From the NCBI GenBank assembly GCA_039932715.1, contig JBDTPN010000009.1, positions 34,842-98,841 of the forward strand: a DNA stretch of 64,000 bases. The letters run 5' to 3'. Under the pieces are notes generated by a model. That model was not told the DNA's origin. It ran no database searches and saw only the letters and a list, made by a program, of their open reading frames with translations. Within the stretch, counting starts at the first letter, position 1. Each line of letters begins with the position of its first letter. The DNA comes from ZC4RG30 sp039932715 (GTDB lineage: Bacteria > Pseudomonadota > Gammaproteobacteria > Steroidobacterales > Steroidobacteraceae). The position numbers were made by a program, and so were the translations under genes. Shown here in pieces: positions 19,704 through 27,078 of this stretch.

Positions 19704-20275
19704 TTGGCATTTCCCTTTACTGATTTGAGCATGCTGGCCAGTTCCTCGGCGTGTTCCTCCTCATTGGCCAGTATGCCTTCGAGCATGCGGCGCGAGGTTG
19801 AGTCCACACCGGCCAGATACGCGACCATTTCCGTGTACGACTCGATGGCGATGCGCTCCGCGACCAGGTCCTCTTCGATCATTGAGGCCAGGGTTTCGCC
19901 TTCTATGTATTGCGCATGACTCCTGCCGGATAGGCCGTCAGGATTGAAGTCGGGCTCGCCGCCCAGCTGCACAATTCGTTCGGCGATCAGATCCGCGTGT
20001 CCCTGCTCCTCCTTCGCATGTTTGAGGAATTCACCCTTGATGGCCTGGCCCACTGCGCCCTCGGCCATGAAATAATGACGTCGGTAACGCAGTACGCACA
20101 CTATCTCGGTGGCCAGCGCTTCGTTGAGCAGCTTGAGTACAGTCTCCCGATGCGCGCCGTAGCTGGGAGTGACTGCGCCATCTGCAACATGCTGGCGCGC
20201 CCGCGCTCGCAATGTCTTTATGTCACTGAGGAAAGGGCGTCCCGCGTCCGGGCCCGGGGTAATGTTGGCGTTCAT
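19700..20275 (-). CDS. Ferritin-like / bacterioferritin-type protein
   Basis: 191 residues starting at ATG 20275, which has GAGG about eight bases upstream; a longer start at 20341 is less likely. The four-helix ferritin core carries metal ligands in NEALATEIVCVLRYR, FLKHAKEEQGHADLIAERI and AIESYTEM, plus ANEEEHAEEL in the last helix. Family members bind a di-iron centre and store iron or protect DNA; the length suits the bacterioferritin/DPS-like group with an N-terminal tail of about 35 residues. It overlaps the SOD gene by 4 nt, so ROS removal and iron handling are coupled. Confidence 0.85.
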   Translation of the reverse strand: MNANITPGPDAGRPFLSDIKTLRARARQHVADGAVTPSYGAHRETVLKLLNEALATEIVCVLRYRRHYFMAEGAVGQAIKGEFLKHAKEEQGHADLIAERIVQLGGEPDFNPDGLSGRSHAQYIEGETLASMIEEDLVAERIAIESYTEMVAYLAGVDSTSRRMLEGILANEEEHAEELASMLKSVKGNAK

Positions 20276-20365
20276 CGGCGAAACCTCATTTTTTGAAAAA
20301 TGGCGGGCGACTTTGGCCACCCCAGACAAAAGCGGCCGCACTACGCTGTGGCCGGTCTTGCACCA

Positions 20366-20725
20366 TCAACGATCGCGACGGCTCATTACCAGCGAAGTAA
20401 CCGCCAGAACGGCAATGGCTGCAATGCCAATGGCCTTCCACGGACTTTCGCGCACGTAATCATCGGTGACACGCACGGCTTTCGCTGAGGCATCCAGAGC
20501 GCTGCGGACTTGACGATCCGCGGATTTACGCACCGACTTGAGAGACGACTCAACCCGGTTGCGCATGCGACCGAGATCCTCGTCATCCAGTGGCGACACC
20601 CGTCGCACCAGATCTTCAACGTCATCGAGGAATTTGCGCAACTGGCTGGCGCCGGTATCAGCGAGGTCCGCCGCGGTATCCGCGGCGCTGCCAACGGCCG
20701 CATCGATAGTTTCGCGTCTTCTCAT
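20366..20725 (-). CDS. DUF883/ElaB-YqjD-family membrane-anchored protein
   Basis: 119 residues: a long amphipathic helix (about 1-88, many Asp, Arg, Ser and Ala) followed by PWKAIGIAAIAVLAVTSLVMSRR, one C-terminal membrane segment. PWKAIG before the TM is the DUF883 signature; ElaB/YqjD of E. coli bind ribosomes and tether them to the inner membrane in stationary phase. The ATG follows the DUF1328 stop by one base (TGAcATG), so translation is coupled. Part of the stress operon with ferritin and SOD. Confidence 0.85.
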   Translation of the reverse strand: MRRRETIDAAVGSAADTAADLADTGASQLRKFLDDVEDLVRRVSPLDDEDLGRMRNRVESSLKSVRKSADRQVRSALDASAKAVRVTDDYVRESPWKAIGIAAIAVLAVTSLVMSRRDR

Positions 20726-20726
20726 G

Positions 20727-20894
20727 TCATAGACCCTTCCTGCTCTGATGCATCACGAAAGTGACTATGGCCACTATCAGGAATACGACAAACAGGATCT
20801 TGGCGATGCCGGCTGCGCCGGCTGCGATGCCTGTAAAGCCGAACAGGGCGGCAATCAGGGCAATGACGAAAAATACGATTGCATAATGAAGCAT
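20727..20894 (-). CDS. DUF1328-family small membrane protein
   Basis: 55 residues from ATG 20894, directly behind GAGGAGGACAC, an excellent Shine-Dalgarno that excludes the longer frame at 20939. Two hydrophobic helices (MLHYAIVFFVIALIAALFGF and AAGIAKILFVVFLIVAIVTF) with Gly-rich turn are the DUF1328 (YtjA) pattern. These proteins are induced in many bacteria under general stress; the molecular role is unknown. It leads the operon to DUF883, ferritin and SOD. A near-perfect GTAGG-N6-CCTAC site lies 94 nt upstream. Confidence 0.9.
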   Translation of the reverse strand: MLHYAIVFFVIALIAALFGFTGIAAGAAGIAKILFVVFLIVAIVTFVMHQSRKGL

Positions 20895-20988
20895 GTGTCC
20901 TCCTCGCGGATCCGGAAGAATGCCGGTGCGTGCACACACTGTGCGCCCGTGGAATAAATGAATCAGTCGGTGGCTATGTCTACAGGAT

Positions 20989-21004
20989 GTAGGACATGCC
21001 CGAC
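20989..21004. promoter_or_regulatory. GTAGG-N6-CCTAC site, one mismatch
   Basis: GTAGG-ACATGC-CCGAC matches nine of ten arm positions with the 6-nt spacer. It sits 94 nt upstream of the DUF1328 start codon (minus strand), the first gene of the DUF1328-DUF883-ferritin-SOD operon. It is just past the end of the receiver gene stop (21008), so it lies in non-coding DNA. Confidence 0.5.
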
Positions 21005-21007
21005 GAT

Positions 21008-21382
21008 TCAGTTGCGGGTGGCCCCGCGATACTTGCCAACTATTTCCGAGAGGCGCTCGAAGTCGCGTGACTTGTCGAGAAAATATTCGACACCGAGATC
21101 ATGGGCGCGCTTCTCGTATTGTGGCAGCGCGTAATTGGTCAGCACCACCACCGGCGGCCGCTCGGCCCCGAGGTGTTCCAGCACGCCGAAGCCCGTGCCC
21201 GACTGCAGCTGCAGATCGAGCACTATCAAATCGATGCGTTCCTTGCGCGCCGCCTCTATTGCCAGCACTTCGCTGTCCACGGTCTTGACCACGATCGCAT
21301 CTTCATTGAGTTCTATCAATTCCCTGATTCGCTCGGCCAGGCGCCGGGAATCCTCGACCAGAAGTACGCGCAGTGGCGTCAC
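21008..21382 (-). CDS. Single-domain response regulator (receiver only)
   Basis: 124 residues from GTG 21382, which overlaps the stop of the upstream NarL-type gene as GTGA (21379-21382). The receiver has acidic LVEDSRR, phospho-Asp in LIVLDLQLQSG and the conserved Lys in YFLDKSRD. No output domain. Overlap implies coupled expression with the NarL-type regulator, so it probably modulates the same phosphorelay, for example as a competing acceptor. A longer frame to 21493 would run through the other gene and is not favoured. Confidence 0.82.
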   Translation of the reverse strand: MTPLRVLLVEDSRRLAERIRELIELNEDAIVVKTVDSEVLAIEAARKERIDLIVLDLQLQSGTGFGVLEHLGAERPPVVVLTNYALPQYEKRAHDLGVEYFLDKSRDFERLSEIVGKYRGATRN

Positions 21383-22011
21383 TGGATCAAACCATTCTTG
21401 AGCGCGTAGGAAGTGATGTCTGCATTGGTACGAAACCGCATCTTCTCGAGAACCCGACTGCGATAGGTGCTGACGGTCTTGACGCTGAGACACAGCTCGT
21501 CGGCAATCTCCGATACTGAGGCACCGGTGGCGAGCTTGCAGAAGATCTGGAATTCGCGTTGTGAGAGTTCCGCATGCGCCGGCTTGTCGCGATCGGTGTC
21601 CATGTCCGACACCAGCATGTCGGCCAGCGCAGCGCTCACATAGCGTTTGCCCTGCAGGATGCTGCGCACAGCTTTCATCAACTCTTCAGGCGCGCTTTCC
21701 TTGGGCAGATAGCCACTGGCGCCGGCCCGCAGCACGTTGACTGCGTATTGGTTTTCAGGGTAGCCGCTGAGTACCAGGATCCTGGTGTCCGGATGGCCTG
21801 CAACCACATTGCGCAGGATATCGATGCCATTGCGACCGGGCATGTTGATGTCGAGGATGAGCAGGTCCCAGCGTCCCTGGCGAAGCTTGTCGAGCGCCTG
21901 CTCCCCACTGGAGGCTTCCTCAACCTCCCCAACTGCGGCATCTTCCGTGAGAATCTGGCGCAGGCCAGCGCGCACTACCGCGTGGTCATCAACTATGAGT
22001 ATGCGATGCAT
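21379..22011 (-). CDS. NarL/FixJ-family response regulator (receiver plus LuxR-type HTH)
   Basis: 210 residues from ATG 22011 (MHRILIVDDHAVV). Receiver with DD in VDDHAVVR, phospho-Asp in LLILDINMPGRNG, Lys in GYLPKES, then a LuxR-type helix-turn-helix: LSQREFQIFCKLATGAS, SEIADELCLSVKTVSTYRS. Regulators of this type bind short inverted repeats and are activated by HisKA_3 kinases like the one at 16080-17447. It is a good candidate to bind the GTAGG-N6-CCTAC palindromes in the window, but this is inferred. A weak variant of the motif (22034-22049) lies close upstream of its own start. Confidence 0.9.
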   Translation of the reverse strand: MHRILIVDDHAVVRAGLRQILTEDAAVGEVEEASSGEQALDKLRQGRWDLLILDINMPGRNGIDILRNVVAGHPDTRILVLSGYPENQYAVNVLRAGASGYLPKESAPEELMKAVRSILQGKRYVSAALADMLVSDMDTDRDKPAHAELSQREFQIFCKLATGASVSEIADELCLSVKTVSTYRSRVLEKMRFRTNADITSYALKNGLIQ

Positions 22012-22076
22012 CGACACAGAATATCCCAAATAAGTAGTGCAAGACATGCCGCTCCCCGCGGCCATGCCCGGTAACG

Positions 22077-22265
22077 TTAAGCGTGCGCCGCCGGTGGCGG
22101 GGAGCCGCCTTCGTTCTCCCAACGGGCCTTTTCAGCCTTGGCGTGCTCTTGTTCGCGTGCCTTCTTGTTGCAGGCACATGCTGCGCACATGCGCATTATC
22201 GTGACGACGGCAACGCCAGCCAGCAGCATTGAGCCCCATGCTAAGGAGGATGAGTTGGATTTCAT
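22077..22265 (-). CDS. Small hypothetical protein with one membrane segment
   Basis: 62 residues: hydrophobic stretch SMLLAGVAVVTIMRMCAACA (about 12-31) with a Cys cluster, then a charged helical tail (KKAREQEHAKAEKARWENE). The ATG at 22265 has only a weak GAG upstream. I do not recognise a family. Support comes from size and layout shared with the other small stress proteins here and from an exact GTAGG-N6-CCTAC palindrome 57 nt upstream. Confidence 0.5.
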   Translation of the reverse strand: MKSNSSSLAWGSMLLAGVAVVTIMRMCAACACNKKAREQEHAKAEKARWENEGGSPPPAAHA

Positions 22266-22322
22266 GTGGCAAGAATCTCACAACAGCCATGGCGTGCTTA
22301 TCGGTACACATCAATTGAAAAC

Positions 22323-22338
22323 GTAGGCCCTGTCCTAC
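22323..22338. promoter_or_regulatory. Palindromic operator candidate GTAGG-N6-CCTAC (exact)
   Basis: GTAGG-CCCTGT-CCTAC, both arms perfect. It lies 57 nt upstream of the small protein start at 22265 (minus) and 20 nt upstream of the trp promoter -35 element (plus), so it could serve either. By analogy with the other sites, the small membrane gene is the likelier target. Confidence 0.6.
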
Positions 22339-22358
22339 CGGGTCATAACCCCCGGTCC

Positions 22359-22388
22359 TTGACGGCAACAGGAACGGCTGGCCATACT
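22359..22388 (+). promoter_or_regulatory. Sigma-70 promoter of the trp operon
   Basis: TTGACG at 22359-22364 and CATACT at 22383-22388 with an 18-nt spacer. Initiation about 7 nt past the -10 falls at or next to 22395, the A of the trpL start codon. No other good pair lies between the divergent small gene and trpL. Confidence 0.6.
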
Positions 22389-22394
22389 GCCGAA

Positions 22395-22475
22395 ATGACG
22401 AATTCCCGCACTTTGCGGCGCTGGTGGTGGCCCCTCTCCCGGAGCGGGGTACTGGTCGTCGTCGCAAGCGCGTAA
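22395..22475 (+). CDS. trpL: trp operon leader peptide (TrpL)
   Basis: 26 codons from ATG 22395 to TAA 22473-22475. Three consecutive Trp codons (TGG x3) occupy 22422-22430 in MTNSRTLRRWWWPLS. They sit just 5' of hairpin segment 1, as in classical Trp attenuators, so ribosome stalling at low charged tRNA-Trp would block segment 1. No Shine-Dalgarno is visible in the 15 nt before ATG, and the predicted transcription start coincides with the ATG, so the leader may be leaderless. Directly upstream of trpE. Confidence 0.85.
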   Translation: MTNSRTLRRWWWPLSRSGVLVVVASA

Positions 22476-22531
22476 AGCAAGCAAGGTCGTTAACCAGAAC
22501 CCATCTCCGGCACCACCGGGATGGGTTTTTT
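22431..22531 (+). terminator. trpL: Transcription attenuator of the trp operon
   Basis: Segment 1 (CCCCTCT, 22431-22437) can pair with segment 2 (GAGCGGGG, 22442-22449). Segment 2 (CCGGAGCGGGGT, 22439-22450) is instead complementary to segment 3 (ACCCATCTCCGG, 22499-22510) with two mismatches, forming the antiterminator. Segment 3 (22498-22510) pairs with segment 4 (CCGG plus GATGGGTT, 22516-22527), one bulged T and loop 22511-22515, followed by Ts at 22526-22531, which is the terminator. This is the complete 1:2, 2:3, 3:4 logic of Trp attenuation. Confidence 0.85.
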
Positions 22532-22564
22532 ATTGCCTGAATTTCTTGTCGAGAGGATCCGAAC

Positions 22565-23953
22565 CTGAAACCGCCATTTGACATAGCAGGGGACCTGGAC
22601 ACGCCGGTATCGGCGTTTGCCAAGCTGGCCGCATTCCAACCGCGCTTCCTGCTGGAAAGCGTCGAGGGTGGTGAACGGCTGGCGCGCTACTCTTTCATCG
22701 GGTTCGGCGATGGGCTGGAAGTGCGCCTGGATTCGCGGGCTCTGACGGTAGGCGCACGCGCCTTTCCGGTTCCGCAGTCGCGTGACGAACTGCTCAACCG
22801 CTTGCGCGAAGCACTTGCCGCCGCGCCGCGCCCGCAGCCGGAACTGCCGGGCATGCCGTTGGCTGGCGGCCTGGTTGGATTCACTGCCTATGACGTGGTG
22901 CGTTTCTTCGAGCGGCTGCCAACGCATCGCGCTCGTTCGCCAGACGCACCCATACTGCACTACATCGCCCCCAAATCCCTGCTGGTATTCGACCACCTGA
23001 CCCGTGGCATTGCTCTGCTGCATGCCGGCACGGAAACCGAGCGCCAGGGCTTGCGCAGTGAAGTCATCACCGCTTTGCGTGGTGGACTGGCGCAGGCGCC
23101 CAACACCAGGGGCAGCTTTGGCGATCCCACGGTTTCGCTGCAACGCGAGGCATACATGGCCGGTGTGCGTCGCGTGCAGGAATACATCGCCGCGGGCGAT
23201 GTGTATCAGCTGGTGCTGGCCTCACGTTTCGAGGGAAAACACGACCTGGATCCGTTCCAGGTCTATCGTGCGCTGCGCCTGATCAATCCCTCTCCTTATA
23301 TGTATTTCTGCCGTCTGGGGGGTCTGTCGGTAGTGGGCTCTTCACCTGAGGCGCTGGTGAAACTGAGCAATGGTCATGCTGAATTGCGCCCCATCGCCGG
23401 CACGTTGCCGCGCATGGCCGATCCGGTGGCGGATGCGGACAACGAGCGCCGCCTGCTGGCCGATCCCAAGGAAAACGCCGAGCACGTGATGCTTGTGGAC
23501 CTGGCACGCAATGACCTGGGCCGCGTGGCGCGCGCTGGCACGGTACACGTGCACCCGTATCGCGCCATCGAGCGCTACAGCCACGTGATGCATATAGTCA
23601 GCGGCGTTCACGGTGAACTGGCCGCTGGTCGCGACGCCTTCGACCTGTTTGCCGCGACGTTTCCGGCCGGTACGCTGGTTGGCGCCCCCAAGGTGCGCGC
23701 CATGCAGATAATCGAGGAGCTGGAACCCGTGGACCGCGGTCTGTATGGCGGGACCATCGGCTATTTCGGAGCGCAGGGCGCCATGGACCAGGCCATCACC
23801 ATCCGTACCCTGGTATTCGACGGTGACCGCTACAGCTACCAGGCAGGTGCCGGGATAGTGTCCGACAGTGTTCCCGCCAGTGAATACGAGGAAGTGCTGG
23901 CCAAGAGCGCGGTACTGCGCAATGCACTGGCCATGGCGCAGGAGGGGCTGTGA
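22565..23953 (+). CDS. trpE: Anthranilate synthase component I
   Basis: 462 residues. The frame is open from 22541 (after TGA 22538-22540). Family homology begins at once: DLDTPVSAF, then LLESVEGGERLARYSFIG, the feedback-site LLES region. No ATG, GTG or TTG lies between 22541 and that homology. CTG 22565, seven bases after GAGAGGA, is the best start and would give MKPPFDIAGDLDTP. The chorismate-binding domain is complete: DLARNDLGRVARAG, GAPKVRAMQIIEELEP, YGGTIGYFG, YQAGAGIVSDSVP. It forms anthranilate from chorismate with TrpG. A short N-terminus compared with the usual 490-520 residues. Confidence 0.9.
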   Translation: MKPPFDIAGDLDTPVSAFAKLAAFQPRFLLESVEGGERLARYSFIGFGDGLEVRLDSRALTVGARAFPVPQSRDELLNRLREALAAAPRPQPELPGMPLAGGLVGFTAYDVVRFFERLPTHRARSPDAPILHYIAPKSLLVFDHLTRGIALLHAGTETERQGLRSEVITALRGGLAQAPNTRGSFGDPTVSLQREAYMAGVRRVQEYIAAGDVYQLVLASRFEGKHDLDPFQVYRALRLINPSPYMYFCRLGGLSVVGSSPEALVKLSNGHAELRPIAGTLPRMADPVADADNERRLLADPKENAEHVMLVDLARNDLGRVARAGTVHVHPYRAIERYSHVMHIVSGVHGELAAGRDAFDLFAATFPAGTLVGAPKVRAMQIIEELEPVDRGLYGGTIGYFGAQGAMDQAITIRTLVFDGDRYSYQAGAGIVSDSVPASEYEEVLAKSAVLRNALAMAQEGL

Positions 23954-24552
23954 GCAATATTCAACCGCGCCTGTTACTGATCGACAACTACGATTCGTTT
24001 ACTTACAACCTGGTACAGGCTTTCCTGGTGCTGGGCGCCGAGGTTCGCGTGGCGCGCAATGACCAGATCACGGTGGAGGAGGCACTGGCCCTGGACCTTA
24101 CCCATCTGTGCATTTCGCCCGGGCCGGGCACGCCGCGGGATGCAGGCGTCTCCATGGACATGATCCGCGCGTTCACGGGCCGACTGCCGATACTTGGAGT
24201 CTGTCTCGGCCACCAGTCCATCGTCGAAGTATTCGGCGGCGATGTGGTGCGTGCCCCGCGCCTGATGCATGGCAAGACCTCGCTGGTGAACCACGACGGG
24301 CGCGGATTGTTCGCGGGACTTGCGCAGCCCTGTGAAGTGGGCCGCTACCATTCATTGATCGCCTTGCCTGCCACCATGCCCCCGGATCTGGAAGTCTGTG
24401 CCACCACGGCCGAGGGCGAAATCATGGCAGTGCGCCACCGGCGGCATGTCATAGAAGGCGTGCAGTTCCATCCCGAGAGCGTGCTCACACCCCAGGGCCC
24501 GCAGCTGATGGGCAACTTCCTGCGCCTCAGCCCGGCGCGCGAGGGATCATGA
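23950..24552 (+). CDS. trpG: Anthranilate synthase component II (glutamine amidotransferase)
   Basis: 200 residues from GTG 23950, overlapping the trpE stop as GTGA. Class I amidotransferase triad: Cys in GVCLGHQSI, His and Glu in FHPESVLTP. LLLIDNYDSFTYNL opens the fold. It supplies ammonia from glutamine to TrpE; it could also serve PabB, since it is a free-standing subunit. The stop overlaps trpD by 4 nt. Confidence 0.95.
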   Translation: MSNIQPRLLLIDNYDSFTYNLVQAFLVLGAEVRVARNDQITVEEALALDLTHLCISPGPGTPRDAGVSMDMIRAFTGRLPILGVCLGHQSIVEVFGGDVVRAPRLMHGKTSLVNHDGRGLFAGLAQPCEVGRYHSLIALPATMPPDLEVCATTAEGEIMAVRHRRHVIEGVQFHPESVLTPQGPQLMGNFLRLSPAREGS

Positions 24553-25616
24553 GCACGAGTCTTGTCTCACTGCGCCGTTGGCTGGACGATCTGCTGGAGC
24601 GGCGCGCACTGTCTACTGAGGACGCGCGGCAACTGCTGGTGGGCATGATCGATCCGCAAGTGCCGCCGGCGCTTGCCGGTGCAGTGCTGGCGGCCATTCG
24701 TGCCAAGACGGTGACGCCCGAAGAACTGCGCGGCTACGCACTGGGCATGCGCAGCCTTGCGCGGCAGCCGGCTATCGAGTCCGGCATTGACGCCGTGGAC
24801 ATAGTCGGAACCGGTGGTGACAAATCCGGCAGCTTCAATCTTTCCACCGGTGCCTCGTTGCTGACGGCAGCCGCGGGAATGCCGGTGATCAAGCACGGCA
24901 ATCGGTCGGTATCGAGCAAGGCTGGCAGCGCGGACGTACTGGAGGCATTGGGACTGCCGCTACCGCTGGACGAAGAGCGCGCTGCGCAATGTCTTGCCGC
25001 GACAAACTTCACGTTTCTGTTTGCGCCTCATTACCATCCGGCAATGAAGGTACTCGGCCCGGTGCGTGCTGCATTGGGCGTACGCACGGTGGTCAACATC
25101 CTGGGCCCGCTGACAAATCCAGCGGCGCCGCCGTTTCATGTAATCGGCGCGTACAACGAGGCCACTGCGCGATTGATGGCGCAGGCATTGGCCGGCATGC
25201 CGATAAAGCGCGCGTTTGTCGTGCATGGCGCAGGAGGCTGGGACGAACCCACGCCACTGGGTCCGTTCCTGCTGCTGGACGTACACGGTTCGAAGGACGG
25301 GTTGGGTGAAGTGCGTGAGTCACGACGCTCACCTGCCGACTACGGCATGCAAATATGCGACGAGGCGTCGCTGCAAGGTGCCGACGCCAGCCACAATGCC
25401 GCGGCCATGACGCGAGTGCTGCGCGGCGAAGAACGAGGAGCGCATCGTGATGCGCTGGTGCTGGGTGCAGCACTGGCGCTGGAGGTATCCGGCCGGGCTG
25501 AAACTCCCGCGGCCGCTGCAGCAATGGCCGCTGCTGCCATAGATGATGGGCGCGCCAGCGCGCTGCTGGCCAAACTGGCTGCTTTCTCACGTTCGATCGC
25601 GCCGACCGCATCATGA
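24549..25616 (+). CDS. trpD: Anthranilate phosphoribosyltransferase
   Basis: 355 residues, close to the family length. VGTGGDKSGSFNLSTG is the PRPP/Mg-binding Gly-rich loop; KHGNRSVSSKAGSADVLEALG and GPLTNPA are family blocks. It transfers phosphoribose from PRPP to anthranilate, the second committed step. Starts at ATG 24549 overlapping trpG (ATGA) and ends overlapping trpC (25613-25616). Confidence 0.95.
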   Translation: MSTSLVSLRRWLDDLLERRALSTEDARQLLVGMIDPQVPPALAGAVLAAIRAKTVTPEELRGYALGMRSLARQPAIESGIDAVDIVGTGGDKSGSFNLSTGASLLTAAAGMPVIKHGNRSVSSKAGSADVLEALGLPLPLDEERAAQCLAATNFTFLFAPHYHPAMKVLGPVRAALGVRTVVNILGPLTNPAAPPFHVIGAYNEATARLMAQALAGMPIKRAFVVHGAGGWDEPTPLGPFLLLDVHGSKDGLGEVRESRRSPADYGMQICDEASLQGADASHNAAAMTRVLRGEERGAHRDALVLGAALALEVSGRAETPAAAAAMAAAAIDDGRASALLAKLAAFSRSIAPTAS

Positions 25617-26443
25617 GCAGCGACTTCCTTGCCAGCATGGCCGCGAGCAGCCAGGAGCGCGTTGTCTGTGCGCGGCAGGAATGCAGCGAAGCGGAGCTAT
25701 TGCGTTGGGCGCTGGCGACGCCGCCCCCGCCGCAGTTGGTGCTGTCGCCGCTGGGCTTCGATGTCATTGCCGAAGTAAAGCTGAGCTCGCCGGCGGTGGG
25801 CGTGCTCAAAGGCGGCGATGAGGACATCAGTGCGCGGGTCACGCAGTACGCCAATGCCGGTGCAGCTGCAGTGTCGGTGCTGACCGAGCCGCAGCGATTT
25901 GCGGGCTCGCTGGATCATCTTGAGCAGGCCGCGCGCGCGCTGGCCGGTTGCGCCGCGGGCAGGGTGCCGGCCATGCGCAAGGATTTCCTGGTGGATCCCT
26001 ACCAGGTGATCGAGGCGCGGCTGGCAGGCGCAGGCGGCGTCCTGGTCATCGTGCGCATGCTGAGCCGCGCCCAACTGGATGCCCTGGTTGCAGCGGCAAT
26101 GCAGTTGAAACTGTTCGTGCTGGTGGAGACCTTTGACGAGCGCGATATCGAAGTGGCCGCGCAGTTGGCAGCAAGCGCCAGCAGCATGCTGATCGGTGTC
26201 AACAGCCGCGACCTGGTCACCTTGAAAGTGGTGCCGGGACGACTCGAAGAATTGGTGGGCAGATTGCCTGCGGGCGTGCCGCGCGTGGCCGAAAGCGGCG
26301 TGGCTTGTGCGCAAGATGCGGCGCGTCTTGCCGCCTGCGGCTACGACCTGGCATTGATCGGCAGTGCCCTCATGACCTGCGATGATCCGGGAAAATTGCT
26401 TGCATCGATGATCACTTCTGGCCGCGGAGCGCGGGCGCGGTGA
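25613..26443 (+). CDS. trpC: Indole-3-glycerol phosphate synthase
   Basis: 276 residues, a (beta/alpha)8 barrel. Signature residues: catalytic Lys in VIAEVKLSSPAVGVL, RKDFLVDPYQV, LIGVNSRDL and VAESGV. The usual K-x-x-SPS loop reads KLSSPAVG, a mild variant. Closes the indole ring from CdRP. It is monofunctional; the isomerase is encoded by the next gene. Overlaps trpD and trpF by 4 nt each. Confidence 0.95.
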   Translation: MSSDFLASMAASSQERVVCARQECSEAELLRWALATPPPPQLVLSPLGFDVIAEVKLSSPAVGVLKGGDEDISARVTQYANAGAAAVSVLTEPQRFAGSLDHLEQAARALAGCAAGRVPAMRKDFLVDPYQVIEARLAGAGGVLVIVRMLSRAQLDALVAAAMQLKLFVLVETFDERDIEVAAQLAASASSMLIGVNSRDLVTLKVVPGRLEELVGRLPAGVPRVAESGVACAQDAARLAACGYDLALIGSALMTCDDPGKLLASMITSGRGARAR

Positions 26444-27078
26444 GCGGCTTCGTCAAGATCTGCGGCATCACGGAAGCGCGCGCGGTGCAGGCCGCGCTCG
26501 AAGCAGGCGCCGACGCCATCGGTTTCGTGTTCGCATCATCCGTGCGCCAGGTTTCGCCGCATGAGGCGGCGCAGCTGGCATTGCCAGCACGCGGTCGCGC
26601 GTTGTGCGTGGCCGTGACACAGCATCCCAGCGCCGCCCAGCTGGACGCGATATTCAACCTGTTCAAGCCTGATGTATTGCAGACCGATGTAGAGGATCTC
26701 GCGGGCATTGCATTGCCGCATGGCGTGGCCAGCTGGCCGGTGCTGCGCGGCATTGGCCCCGATGCGGCGGCATCCTATTCTGGCCGACTGTTGTTCGAAG
26801 GGCCACGCAGCGGCGCAGGCAATATCGGTGACTGGACCGCAGCGCGTGCCACGGCAAGAAGTTGTGAATTGATTCTGGCCGGCGGCCTTTCGCCAGCCAA
26901 TGTGTCGGAGGCCATCGCCACCGTGCGACCTTTCGGCGTGGATGTATCCAGTGGAGTCGAGGAAGCGCCCGGACAGAAAAGCCGCGCGCTGATCGGATCA
27001 TTTATTGCGACGGCACGGGCGGCGTTCGCCCGGGTCGTAGAAGTGGAGAAACACAAAAGTGGCAATCGACAAGGCTGA
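26440..27078 (+). CDS. trpF: Phosphoribosylanthranilate isomerase
   Basis: 212 residues from GTG 26440 (GTGA overlap with trpC). VKICGITEARAV carries the catalytic Cys, and GVDVSSGVEEAPGQKS the phosphate-binding/C-terminal loop with catalytic Asp. Converts PRA to CdRP. Its 3' end overlaps trpB by 20 nt, consistent with translational coupling. Confidence 0.93.
   Translation: MSGFVKICGITEARAVQAALEAGADAIGFVFASSVRQVSPHEAAQLALPARGRALCVAVTQHPSAAQLDAIFNLFKPDVLQTDVEDLAGIALPHGVASWPVLRGIGPDAAASYSGRLLFEGPRSGAGNIGDWTAARATARSCELILAGGLSPANVSEAIATVRPFGVDVSSGVEEAPGQKSRALIGSFIATARAAFARVVEVEKHKSGNRQG

Noticed and set aside
22034..22049. GTAGT-GCAAGA-CATGC upstream of the NarL-type regulator
   Set aside because: Only seven of ten positions match and it is 22 nt from the start codon, so autoregulation is not claimed.
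22541..22543. ATT as a start codon for trpE
   Set aside because: No Shine-Dalgarno before it and it would add eight residues unlike the family; CTG 22565 fits better.
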